This document shows, in pieces, positions 26,115-34,414 of a stretch of DNA of 64,000 bases. Numbering within the stretch: the first letter of the stretch is position 1; the number at the start of each line of letters is the position of its first letter. This DNA comes from Glycocaulis albus (GTDB lineage Bacteria > Pseudomonadota > Alphaproteobacteria > Caulobacterales > Maricaulaceae), in NCBI RefSeq assembly GCF_014639075.1, contig NZ_BMFS01000001.1, forward strand, positions 310,001 through 374,000, given 5' to 3'. The notes beneath the pieces were generated by a model. That model saw only the letters and a program-made list of their open reading frames with translations, did no database searches and had not been told where the DNA came from. The position numbers and the translations under genes are program-made.

Positions 26115-28283
26115 ATGCGTGCAGGACGGATCATTCTCATCGCGGTGCCGGTGGTGCTGGCGCTGGCGGTCGCGGTCGCGTTTGCCGCCGGGCTGCGCCT
26201 TGTACCGCTGGAAGTGCGCAGCTTCGACGAAGATGTGGCGCTTGCCGAGGCCATGCATTTCGAGGCGGAGATTTTCCGCGATGAATGGGGCGTTCCGCGC
26301 GTGCTGGGAGAAACCGATGGGGACGCCGCCTTTGCGCTGGCTTACGCCCATGCGGAAGATGATTTTGCCACGATCCAGTATGCGCTGCGCGCCGCTCTGG
26401 GCCCGGAAATGCTCGCCACCGACGAGAGCGAGGCGCGCGGCGCGTATCTCGTACAGGCGCTGGGTGTCACCGATCTGGTCGCAGCCGAGTACGAGACCCA
26501 GCTTACGCTGGATACGCGCGCCTTGCTCAGCGGCTATGCGGCGGGGCTGAACTATTACGCGGCGCTGCACCCGGACGAGCGTGTGCGCGATCTCTTTCCG
26601 GTGACGGGCCGCGATGTGGCCGCGCTTGCCGCCTTCTACTTCCCGCTCTTCTACGGGATGAGCGATGTGCTGACCGAGCTCTTTGCGCCGGATGTCGAGC
26701 GTGATGGCGCGCGCGGGCAGGAACTTCAGGTCCATTTCATCGCTCCGGGCGAGCAGCATGAGCTTGGCTCCAACGCAATTGCGGTCGCGCCCTCGCGCTC
26801 TGATGACGGGGCAACCCGCGTGGTCATCAACTCCCACCAGCCGGTCGAGGGCCCCGTCGCCTGGTATGAGACCCACATGATGTCGGACGAAGGGCTGAAC
26901 TTTGCCGGCGGCACGTTTCCGGGCGTTCCCGTACTGCATCTGGGTGCCAATCCGGGCATGGCCCATGCCGCGACGATCAACCGGCCGGACCTCATCGATG
27001 TCTACGAACTAACGCTGTCTGAGGATGGCCGGTCCTACCTGCTCGATGGCGAGTATATGCCACTGGAGCGCTCTACCGCGCGCATGCTGGTCCATCTATG
27101 GGGGCCGTTTGCCTTTCAGGTGACGCGTCCAATAGAGCGCTCCGTTCACGGTACGGTGTTGCGTACCGAGCGCGGCGTCTACGCCATCCGCCACGCCACG
27201 CAAGGAGACTTGCGCGGGGTGGAGCAGACCTACCGTCTGATGCGGGCGCGCAATCTTGCCGAATATGAAGAGGCGATGGGTATGCGCGCCATGGGCAATA
27301 CCAACCGGGTGGTAGGCGATTCCACCGGGCGCATCGCCCGCTATTACAATGCCCGCATGCCGCTGCGCCTCGACGAGCCGGGCCTCGACTGGCGGGGCAT
27401 TCTGCCCGGCGACCGTTCCGATCTGGTCTGGAGCGAGTTTGCGCCGTTCGATGCGCTGCCGCACATGGTTGATCCGCAAGCGGGCTATGTGGTGGACGCC
27501 AACCACACGCCCTTTCGCGTGACGCTATCGGAAGAGGATCCGCAAGAGGCTGATTTCCCGCGCAATTTCGGCATCGAAACGCACATGACCAATCGCGGCC
27601 TTGTCGCCACGGCGGCGCTCGCCGAGCTGGAGACGATCAGCCGCGACGAGCTTCTGGCGATCAAGTGGGACCATTCCTTCCATCCCGACAGTCAGGCCAT
27701 GCAGCTTCGTGCAGAGCTGCTGGCCATGGACTGGAGCGATGACCCCGTGATGGCCGAGGCGCTCGAGATCATCGAGGCGTGGGACGGACGGGCTGATTTT
27801 GACAATCGCCATGCCGCCCTGTCGCTCCTGACCTATCAGCCGGTGGGGACGGCGCGCGCCGCGGGGCGGGCCGGGCCGCCGCTGGATGAGGCGTTCCGCG
27901 ATGCGGCAGCCTATCTCGCCGAACATCACGGCCGGCTCGATCCCCTCTGGAGCGAGGTCAATTTTCTCCGGCGCGGCGATGTGGCTATCCCGCTTCAGGG
28001 CGGGCCGGACACGCTGCGTGCCGTCTACGGCCAGCGCAATGGCGATGGCACGCTTTCCATGGTGGCCGGTGATGGCCTTGTCATGTTGGCGGAGTGGGAT
28101 ACAGACGGCGAGCTCTCGCTGTGGGCGGTTCACCATTTCGGCTCGTCCAATCGTCCCGGTGCGCCACACTATACCAGCCAGATGCAGGTCTTCGCCGATG
28201 AGGAGCTGCGCCGCGTGCCGATGAGCGTGGACGAGGTGCGCGGGAGCGCGGTGGAGGCTTACCGTCCGGGCGAGCGGGGTTAG
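26115..28283 (+). CDS. Penicillin-acylase-family Ntn hydrolase, acyl-homoserine-lactone acylase-like
   Basis: A 722-residue exported protein with an N-terminal hydrophobic signal or anchor (about 5-25). The alpha-chain region (FRDEWGVPRVLGETDGDAAFALAYAHAEDDF) leads to the self-cleavage site HELGSNAIAV, whose Ser219 would become the N-terminal nucleophile of the beta-chain. NSHQP and GYVVDANHTPF are later family motifs. The family cleaves side-chain amides of beta-lactams, acyl-homoserine lactones or cyclic lipopeptides; the large size fits the AHL/aculeacin group. It lies just upstream of a paraoxonase-like gene. Confidence 0.82.
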   Translation: MRAGRIILIAVPVVLALAVAVAFAAGLRLVPLEVRSFDEDVALAEAMHFEAEIFRDEWGVPRVLGETDGDAAFALAYAHAEDDFATIQYALRAALGPEMLATDESEARGAYLVQALGVTDLVAAEYETQLTLDTRALLSGYAAGLNYYAALHPDERVRDLFPVTGRDVAALAAFYFPLFYGMSDVLTELFAPDVERDGARGQELQVHFIAPGEQHELGSNAIAVAPSRSDDGATRVVINSHQPVEGPVAWYETHMMSDEGLNFAGGTFPGVPVLHLGANPGMAHAATINRPDLIDVYELTLSEDGRSYLLDGEYMPLERSTARMLVHLWGPFAFQVTRPIERSVHGTVLRTERGVYAIRHATQGDLRGVEQTYRLMRARNLAEYEEAMGMRAMGNTNRVVGDSTGRIARYYNARMPLRLDEPGLDWRGILPGDRSDLVWSEFAPFDALPHMVDPQAGYVVDANHTPFRVTLSEEDPQEADFPRNFGIETHMTNRGLVATAALAELETISRDELLAIKWDHSFHPDSQAMQLRAELLAMDWSDDPVMAEALEIIEAWDGRADFDNRHAALSLLTYQPVGTARAAGRAGPPLDEAFRDAAAYLAEHHGRLDPLWSEVNFLRRGDVAIPLQGGPDTLRAVYGQRNGDGTLSMVAGDGLVMLAEWDTDGELSLWAVHHFGSSNRPGAPHYTSQMQVFADEELRRVPMSVDEVRGSAVEAYRPGERG

Positions 28284-28600
28284 TTTTCTCGTTACCGCGT
28301 TTCACCGGCGCAAGCCGGTGCCCAGTCTCTTTCAGTTCCGCAGCCTATTCCCCGCCTGCGCGGGGACAGGCCGGGCTGCGATGTTCCGCGAATACCTGCC
28401 TGCGCGGGCACAGGCAGTCGCGGGCGCCAAGGCCTGTCCCCGGCTTGATCGGGGATCGCGCTTGCGGCGCTGCGCGCCGTAACCGGGTGATGACAACTGG
28501 AGATATCGAAGCACCGGGGGCAATGCCCGCCATTTCCCCGCAAGACAGTCCGCCCGTCTTGCGTTAACCTTTACACCAATGCTCCGGGGAGGGTTTTTGC
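28284..28600. repeat. Intergenic block of short hairpins
   Basis: 317 bp between the acylase and the paraoxonase-like gene, with no gene seen. It contains four palindromic units: CACCGGC with GCCGGTG (28303-28320), CCCCGC with GCGGGG (28350-28365), CTGCCTG with CAGGCAG (28396-28417), and TCCCCG with CGGGGA (28437-28455). The right end holds the ribosome site GGGGAGGG of the next gene. The first hairpin may terminate acylase transcription. Confidence 0.55.
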
Positions 28601-29644
28601 ATGATCCGCGTCATTCTGATTGCCATCGGCCTTATTATCCTGATCGCGCTTGGGCGCATTGCCTATATGATTGTCCCGGCGTCCGGCATGCTTACGCCTT
28701 ATGAGCCGCGGCTTGCGGAGCGCTGCGAGAGCCTGGAGGTCGCGCCCGGCACCGAGGATGTGACCATCCACCCGCAATCGGGCATCGTGTTTGTCTCGGC
28801 GGCTGACCGGCGTTCGGAAAACCCGGAAGCTGGCGGTATCTGGACGTTCGATATCGCCGATCCGTTCCAGACATTGCGGTATGCGAGTGTTGACGGGCCG
28901 GAGGATTTCCAGCCGCACGGGATCAGCCTTTATATAGGCGAGGACGGCCGCCAGAGGCTGTTTGTGATCAATCACCCCCTGGCCGGCGGGCACACGGTAG
29001 AGGTGTTCGAGGTGGACGAGGACTGGCGTCTCTTCCATGCCGAAACCATTGCCTATCCCGAATTGTCCTCGCCCAATGATCTCGTCGCGGTCGGCCCCAA
29101 CCAGTTCTACGCCACGAATGATTCGCGCTATCAGTCAGGCATCATGCAGCAGCTGGAAGCCTATTTCGGCCTGCCGCTCGCCGGTGTCAGCTATTTTGAC
29201 GGCGAGCAGGGCCGGATTGCCGCGGGCGGGATGATCTATGCCAACGGCATCAATGTGTCGGCGGACGGCGGGACTCTCTATGTGGCCGAGTTTCTGGGGC
29301 GGCGGGTCAACGTGTTTGACCGTGACCCTGAAACCGGAGGGCTGACCCACCGGCGCGCCATCCCGGTCCGCACCGGAGCCGACAATATCGAGATCGACGA
29401 GAGCGGGCATTTGTGGATCGGTGCGCATGCGCGCGTGTTCGATTTTCTGGCCCATGCCGAAGACGGGAACGCGCTTGCGCCCTCCCATGTGATCCGTGTC
29501 GATCCCGAGAGCGGCCAGGTGGTGACTGTACTCTACACTGACGGCGAGGAGCTGAGCGGATCCAGCGTCGGGGCGCCCCATGGCTACCAGTTCGTGGTGG
29601 GCGGCGTGTTCGATTCGCGTGTGCTGATCTGCCCGCGCGGCTGA
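28601..29644 (+). CDS. Paraoxonase (PON)-like lactonase/arylesterase
   Basis: A 347-residue six-bladed beta-propeller with an N-terminal membrane anchor (about 4-25). The paraoxonase calcium ligands are recognisable: Glu52-Asp53 in GTEDV, Asn159-Asp160 in SSPNDLVAVGP, Asn215 in YANGINVS, and Asp261-Asn262 in ADNIEID. The catalytic His pair corresponds to His106 (QPHGIS) and His125 (VINHP). Cys42 and Cys344 sit where PON1 has its Cys42-Cys353 disulfide. This is closer to vertebrate-type PON than to SMP-30/gluconolactonase. PON enzymes hydrolyse lactones, including acyl-homoserine lactones. The substrate here is inferred. Confidence 0.82.
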   Translation: MIRVILIAIGLIILIALGRIAYMIVPASGMLTPYEPRLAERCESLEVAPGTEDVTIHPQSGIVFVSAADRRSENPEAGGIWTFDIADPFQTLRYASVDGPEDFQPHGISLYIGEDGRQRLFVINHPLAGGHTVEVFEVDEDWRLFHAETIAYPELSSPNDLVAVGPNQFYATNDSRYQSGIMQQLEAYFGLPLAGVSYFDGEQGRIAAGGMIYANGINVSADGGTLYVAEFLGRRVNVFDRDPETGGLTHRRAIPVRTGADNIEIDESGHLWIGAHARVFDFLAHAEDGNALAPSHVIRVDPESGQVVTVLYTDGEELSGSSVGAPHGYQFVVGGVFDSRVLICPRG

Positions 29645-29704
29645 GTGCTTGGCGAATAGGGCTTCACACGCGCCAAACGCGCTCTAACCTCTCCTTCTGA
29701 CAGA

Positions 29705-29725
29705 CGGGCAAAAGCCCGCGATTTT
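29705..29725 (+). terminator. Short stem-loop after paraoxonase gene
   Basis: CGGGC-AAAA-GCCCG followed by CGATTTT. The stem is only 5 bp and lies just before the MFS ribosome site, so termination would be partial at best. Confidence 0.3.
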
Positions 29726-29742
29726 GAAGGGGAGGAACTGCC

Positions 29743-31089
29743 TTGGCCATTGCCAGCCCGCCACCGGGGATACCGGTGACCCAGCCGCTAGCGCCCGGCG
29801 CTCGCCGCTATGCCGTCGGCATGCTGCTTGTCATCTATATCTTCAATTTCCTTGACCGGCAGATCGTCAATATCCTGGCCGAGCCGATCAAGCTGGAGCT
29901 CGGCCTGGCCGACTGGCAGCTGGGAATGCTCACCGGCCTTGCCTTTGCGGCCTTCTACACGGTGCTCGGCATCCCGATCGCGCGTTACGCGGAGAAGGCC
30001 GACCGGGTGAAGATCATCTCCGTTGCCGTGGCTGTGTGGAGCGCTTTCACCATTGCCTGCGGACTGGCAGCCAATTTCACCCAGCTATTGCTGGCGCGTA
30101 TTGGGGTCGGCGTTGGCGAGGCCGGGTGTTCACCGCCCGCGCACTCGCTCATCACGGATTACACGCCCAAGGAGGAACGTGCCTCGGCGCTGGCCTTCTA
30201 CTCCATGGGTATTCCGCTGGGTTCGCTGGCGGGTATGGCACTGGGCGGGCTGATTGCCGATGCGTTCGGCTGGCGGGCGGCCTTCTTTGTTGCCGGGGCC
30301 CCGGGGATTATCCTGGCGGTCATGGCTTTCCTGACCTTGCCGGAGCCGCGCCGGGGGCTGGAAAAAAAGGTCGTGCCGGTCAAGGGGCCGAGCTTTGTCG
30401 ACGCCATCAAGGAGCTGAAATCGAAGAAGTCCTTCTGGTGGATTTCCATTGGCGCGGCCTTAAGCGCCATGGTCGGGTATGGCCATATCGCCTTCTACGG
30501 CTCCTTCTATCTGCGCAATCACGGCGAGGGGCTGACGGCCATGGCCGTCAGCGTGAACGAGATGATCGGCGTCAGCTTCGGACCTATCGGTTTTGTCGGC
30601 ACTGCGCTTGGCCTCATCATCGGCGTATGCGGCGCGGCGGGAACCTTCCTGGGCGGTGTGCTGGCCGACCGGGCGGCGCGCAAGAATGTGGCCGGTTATG
30701 CGACCGTGCCGGCGATTGCAGGTCTCGTGACGGTGATCCCCTTCATCGCGGCCATGCTGGTGGACAATGTGGCGCTGTCTTTCCTGATCCTTGCCGTGCC
30801 GGTCTTTGCCGGGGCGATCTGGTACGGGCCGATCTTTGCCAGCGCGCAGAGCCTTGTGCATCCGCAGACGCGGGCAACGGCGGCGGCGGTCCTGCTGTTT
30901 ATCATCAACCTCATAGGCCTTGGCCTCGGCCCGCTTCTGGTGGGCACGTTCAGCGATATCTTCGCCCAGACCATGGGCCCGGCTGAAGGTATCCGCTGGT
31001 CAATGGTGACGTTTGGCGGGGTGGGGGGCATTGCCTCCATAGCCTTCTTCCTCGCCGCGAGGACGCTGAAGGACGAGGTGGTCGCCTAG
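29743..31089 (+). CDS. MFS transporter, spinster-like
   Basis: A 448-residue inner-membrane protein with twelve hydrophobic helices. FNFLDRQIVNILAEPIK in helix 1 and GIPIARYAEKADRVKI in loop 2-3 (the MFS A-motif region) resemble the spinster/YkuC-like group. The start is TTG 29743 with GGAGG placed correctly upstream; no ATG fits. It lies 98 bp after the paraoxonase-like gene on the same strand and may share its transcript. The substrate is unknown; organic anion or lipid export is typical of relatives. Confidence 0.82.
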   Translation: MAIASPPPGIPVTQPLAPGARRYAVGMLLVIYIFNFLDRQIVNILAEPIKLELGLADWQLGMLTGLAFAAFYTVLGIPIARYAEKADRVKIISVAVAVWSAFTIACGLAANFTQLLLARIGVGVGEAGCSPPAHSLITDYTPKEERASALAFYSMGIPLGSLAGMALGGLIADAFGWRAAFFVAGAPGIILAVMAFLTLPEPRRGLEKKVVPVKGPSFVDAIKELKSKKSFWWISIGAALSAMVGYGHIAFYGSFYLRNHGEGLTAMAVSVNEMIGVSFGPIGFVGTALGLIIGVCGAAGTFLGGVLADRAARKNVAGYATVPAIAGLVTVIPFIAAMLVDNVALSFLILAVPVFAGAIWYGPIFASAQSLVHPQTRATAAAVLLFIINLIGLGLGPLLVGTFSDIFAQTMGPAEGIRWSMVTFGGVGGIASIAFFLAARTLKDEVVA

Positions 31090-32387
31090 ATGAGGCCAAG
31101 AAGCGGCAGGGCGAGGCCCATGGCCAGCCCTGCCGCTACGAGCGTCATTACACCGCGTTTGAAGGCAAAGGCCAGAACGGCGCAGACAGCCGCAATCGCG
31201 AGAATGGGGGCATTGATACTGGCCGGATCAAGCGTGATAAGCCGGAAGGGGCCGAAGCTTATCTCGCCGGTCACGGCGAACATGACCTGTGTGGCAAACC
31301 ACACTGCCAGACTGGCAATCACGCCCACCACGGCAGCCGAAATGCCGTTGAGCGCGCTTTGCAGGATTTTGACGCGGTTCAGGCGTTCCATCCACGGCGC
31401 CAGCGTGAAAATCGCGATGAAGGATGGTAGGAAGACGGCCCATACCGTCAGCAGCGACCCCAGCATACCCGCCAGCAGGGGTGAGAAGGGCGCGCTCTCG
31501 CGGAACGCCGCCAGAAAGCCCGTGAACTGCGTGACCAGAATGAGCGGGCCGGGCGTCGACTCTGCCAACGCCAACCCGTCAGCCATCTCGCCTGCGCTTA
31601 CCCAGCCATACTGCTCGACACCGGCCTGCGCCATGAAAGCGAGCACCGCGTAGGCCCCGCCAAAGCTGACAATCGCCAGCCATGAGAAGAAGGCGGTGAT
31701 CTCCGTCAGGCGATGCGCGCCGCCCAGCAGCACAAATACAAGCGCGAGCGGAGCCAGCCATAATGCCAGCCCGGACAGGAAGGTGATGGCGCTGCTGCCG
31801 ATCTGGCCGGGCTGATCGGGGTTGGAGGGCGCTTCGGTCCTATCGCCGGTGTCAGCCTTTTGTGTCAGCCACAGTCCTGCAAAGCCCGCGACGACAACAA
31901 TCGCCGGGAAGGGCAGGCCGAACAGCAGGGCCACAAAGGCGCCAGCCGCAATTGTGAGACTGCCGGCCGACTTCAGTGTCCGCTTTCCAAGCCGCAGGAC
32001 GGCGCCGGCCAGAATGATCAGTACGGCGGCCTGTACGCCCGTAAAACCGGCGCCGACCAGGGTGAGGTCCGCCGCATAGGCGTAGAGGGCCGATAGCGCG
32101 AAAATCACCAACACGCCGGGCAGGACGAAGAGCCCGCCCGTTATCAGCCCGCCGCGAATGCCTGCCATTCGCCAGCCGATCCAGGTGGCCAGCTGCATGG
32201 CTTCCGGACCGGGCAGGAGGTGGCACAGATTGAGCGCGCGCAGGAATTCCTGATCGCTGATCCAGCCGCGCTCCTCCACGGCCAGCTCATGCAGCATGGC
32301 AATTTGCGGGGCAGGCCCGCCGAAGCTGAGAAACCCGATGCGGGCAAAGTCGCGTGCAAGGCTGGTGAGCGGCGGACGCGGGGACAT
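31086..32387 (-). CDS. chrA: ChrA-type chromate transporter
   Basis: A 433-residue membrane protein with two homologous CHR domains, the long-chain ChrA form. The first has SFGGPAPQIAMLHELAVEERGWIS and LLPGPEAMQLATWIGWRMAG; the second has SFGGAYAVLAFMAQAGVEQYGW and ESTPGPLILVTQFTGF. Family members export chromate, driven by ion gradients. Its ATG overlaps the histidine kinase stop by one base (TGATG), so the two are translated together. The 3' end overlaps the convergent MFS gene by 4 bp. Confidence 0.9.
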   Translation of the reverse strand: MSPRPPLTSLARDFARIGFLSFGGPAPQIAMLHELAVEERGWISDQEFLRALNLCHLLPGPEAMQLATWIGWRMAGIRGGLITGGLFVLPGVLVIFALSALYAYAADLTLVGAGFTGVQAAVLIILAGAVLRLGKRTLKSAGSLTIAAGAFVALLFGLPFPAIVVVAGFAGLWLTQKADTGDRTEAPSNPDQPGQIGSSAITFLSGLALWLAPLALVFVLLGGAHRLTEITAFFSWLAIVSFGGAYAVLAFMAQAGVEQYGWVSAGEMADGLALAESTPGPLILVTQFTGFLAAFRESAPFSPLLAGMLGSLLTVWAVFLPSFIAIFTLAPWMERLNRVKILQSALNGISAAVVGVIASLAVWFATQVMFAVTGEISFGPFRLITLDPASINAPILAIAAVCAVLAFAFKRGVMTLVAAGLAMGLALPLLGLI

Positions 32388-33787
32388 CAGGCGGCTCCGG
32401 CCCGGCGGACGATGAAGCGCGCCCCGGGCCGGGCAGCACCCGGCCTTGCATCTTCCACTTCGATGGTCAGGCCATGGCGGCGCACCACGGCGTGAACGAA
32501 GGAGAGGCCCAGCCCATGCCCGCGCGGTCCACCATGGCTGATGCGCGCGAAGCGCATGAAGACCCGTTCCCGCCAGTCGGCCGGGACGCCAGGGCCGTTA
32601 TCCTCCACGATCAGGACCGGGCCTTCGCGCACGATCACCGTCACCTCGCCGCCCTCAGGCAGGAATTTGACCGCATTGTCGACCAGATTGGCGATCAGCC
32701 GGCCAAGCTGGGCCGGGCTGCCGCGCATCATCACCGGCCGTGGCGCATCCAGCTTCACTCTGGCTCCTTTCTCACCCGCCACATCATTGTAGAGCGGGGT
32801 GACCGAGCGCGCGAGGGCAGCCAGATCGAGCGTTTCCAGCCCCCGGGTATCGCCGATCTCGGCGCTGATGGCGGAGATGTCCATGAGGGAGTTGATAAGC
32901 TCACCCAGCTCAGCGAGCTGTTCGCGGGCCTGTTCGATCCGTTCAGGGCTGTTTGCGGCATCAGCGAGGGTCCGGTCGATGCGGACCAGTGGCGTGCGCA
33001 ATTCGTGCGCGGTCAGGTCCGACACGTCGCGCTGGGCGCTGATCAGGCGTTCAATGCGGTCCAGCATGGCGTTGATATTGCGCGAAAGGAGGCCGAACTC
33101 GTCGGCCCCCTCCGCGCCCGGCGCGCGCTGGTTGATGGCGCCGTCCCGCACGGCATGGCAGGTGCGGTTCAACCGCTCCACTCTCTGCATGATCCAGCTG
33201 GCCGCGATCAGGCCGGCAGCAATGCCCAGGGTCAGCGTGATGAAAAAGCCCGCCGTGAAGATGGTGCGCAGGCGGGCCAGCGCCTCGGCCTGACTTGTCG
33301 TGGACCGGCCGACGAACAGCCGGTAGTCCTGCGGCATCAGGAACGCCCGGCCAATCAGGGGCAAGGCCTCTCCGTCCACGGTAAAGACCCCGCTCACCCA
33401 GCTGGCATCCAGTAAAAACGCCTCCGGCCAGGCGGCCAGATTGCCGGCCAGCGGATTGCCCTGCGGATCGGTCAGCAAATAGACAGGCCCTTCGCCTTCC
33501 AGTGGCCGGAAGGCCAGCCGGTCCTGCAAGGAGCGTTGCAATCCCGCCTCGCCCTCAATGGAATATATGTCCACCAGGCCCGCTGCATCGGTGTCTACCA
33601 GCTGGCGCAGCGTCTGGTTGGAAACGAAGGCGAAGGCAAAATACGCGATCAGGAACACCGCTGTTGCCGCGGCGCTCACCAGGGCTGCGATCATGGCGGC
33701 AAGCCGTGCGAAGCTGGAGCGCAGAATGCGCCAGTGCGCCCCTTTCCGCTGCGGGCGTGTTTGGTCTAGGCTGGTGTCCGCGTTCAT
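32387..33787 (-). CDS. Sensor histidine kinase
   Basis: A 466-residue inner-membrane kinase. TM1 is at about 28-52, then a periplasmic sensor domain (to about 180), TM2, a HAMP domain, HisKA with the phospho-acceptor His in TAHELRTPL, and HATPase with N-box NLVDNAVKF, G1 VEDNGPGVP and G2 GHGLGLSFV. ATG 33787 is chosen from topology; longer readings overlap the divergent lipoprotein gene. No response regulator is adjacent. The nearest is the OmpR-type regulator at 46008, at the far end of the protease region, and could be the partner. Confidence 0.87.
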   Translation of the reverse strand: MNADTSLDQTRPQRKGAHWRILRSSFARLAAMIAALVSAAATAVFLIAYFAFAFVSNQTLRQLVDTDAAGLVDIYSIEGEAGLQRSLQDRLAFRPLEGEGPVYLLTDPQGNPLAGNLAAWPEAFLLDASWVSGVFTVDGEALPLIGRAFLMPQDYRLFVGRSTTSQAEALARLRTIFTAGFFITLTLGIAAGLIAASWIMQRVERLNRTCHAVRDGAINQRAPGAEGADEFGLLSRNINAMLDRIERLISAQRDVSDLTAHELRTPLVRIDRTLADAANSPERIEQAREQLAELGELINSLMDISAISAEIGDTRGLETLDLAALARSVTPLYNDVAGEKGARVKLDAPRPVMMRGSPAQLGRLIANLVDNAVKFLPEGGEVTVIVREGPVLIVEDNGPGVPADWRERVFMRFARISHGGPRGHGLGLSFVHAVVRRHGLTIEVEDARPGAARPGARFIVRRAGAA

Positions 33788-33804
33788 GAAAGCAGAGTTC
33801 TCCG

Positions 33805-34392
33805 ATGCACCAGCGCCTTTGCGCCCTTGCGATTGCCGTTGTTTTTGCCGCCGTGCCGGCGGGCTGTGCGTCGCAGCAGGCTGTGACGGCCCTGCCTGCC
33901 GTTGGCGAGCCCGATGGCCAGATATTCGCCGCGCTTGATATCGGTCTGCGCGCGGAAGCGGCCGATGACGGCGCAGCATTGCTGGCGGCGGCCAGCCTTC
34001 TGGAGGCCAGCGGCGCACGTCCGGGTGATGGGGAAACCGATCTTGCCGCGCGCTGGTATGACAGGGCGGCCGAGCTTGGCGAAAGCGTACCGCCCTCGCG
34101 TGGACGCATTGCCGGCCCGGCTTACCGCAACGGCGTTGTCGGGGCCGGGGAGACGGCCCTGTTGCGCGACAGCTTCCATTCCGGCCGTGCGGCGCGCGTG
34201 TCGCTGCAGGCCCGCGGCGCAGGCACTTTGCGCCTCGCGATCCGGCGCAATGACGGCGAGCCTGTGTGCGAGGCGGTGGTCAGCACGGCACCGGTCAGCT
34301 GCCAGTGGGTTCCTGTCTGGTCGGAACCTTTCACGATTGAGGTCGTCAACCTCACGGGCGCCCAAATCCCCTATTATCTGATCACCAACTGA
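33805..34392 (+). CDS. Lipoprotein with C-terminal PPC-like beta domain
   Basis: 195 residues. Lipobox PAGC (Cys21) after a clear signal peptide. A helical middle (ALDIGLRAEAADDGAALLAAASLLE, AARWYDRAAELGES) precedes a beta domain (about 115-195) with a Cys pair (PVC...VSCQW) and the ending IPYYLITN. The same layout and ending occur in the small exported protein at 43580-44263, so the two are paralogues. No described family was recognised. Its start codon is only 17 bp from the divergent histidine kinase start. Confidence 0.65.
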   Translation: MHQRLCALAIAVVFAAVPAGCASQQAVTALPAVGEPDGQIFAALDIGLRAEAADDGAALLAAASLLEASGARPGDGETDLAARWYDRAAELGESVPPSRGRIAGPAYRNGVVGAGETALLRDSFHSGRAARVSLQARGAGTLRLAIRRNDGEPVCEAVVSTAPVSCQWVPVWSEPFTIEVVNLTGAQIPYYLITN

Positions 34393-34414
34393 CATTGGCG
34401 GCTACCGGCCAATG
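34393..34414. terminator. Small stem-loop at convergent gene ends
   Basis: CATTGGC pairs with GCCAATG around an 8-base loop, spanning the 9-bp gap between the lipoprotein stop and the TPR-CHAT stop. There is no T-tract, so termination is only possible. Confidence 0.3.
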
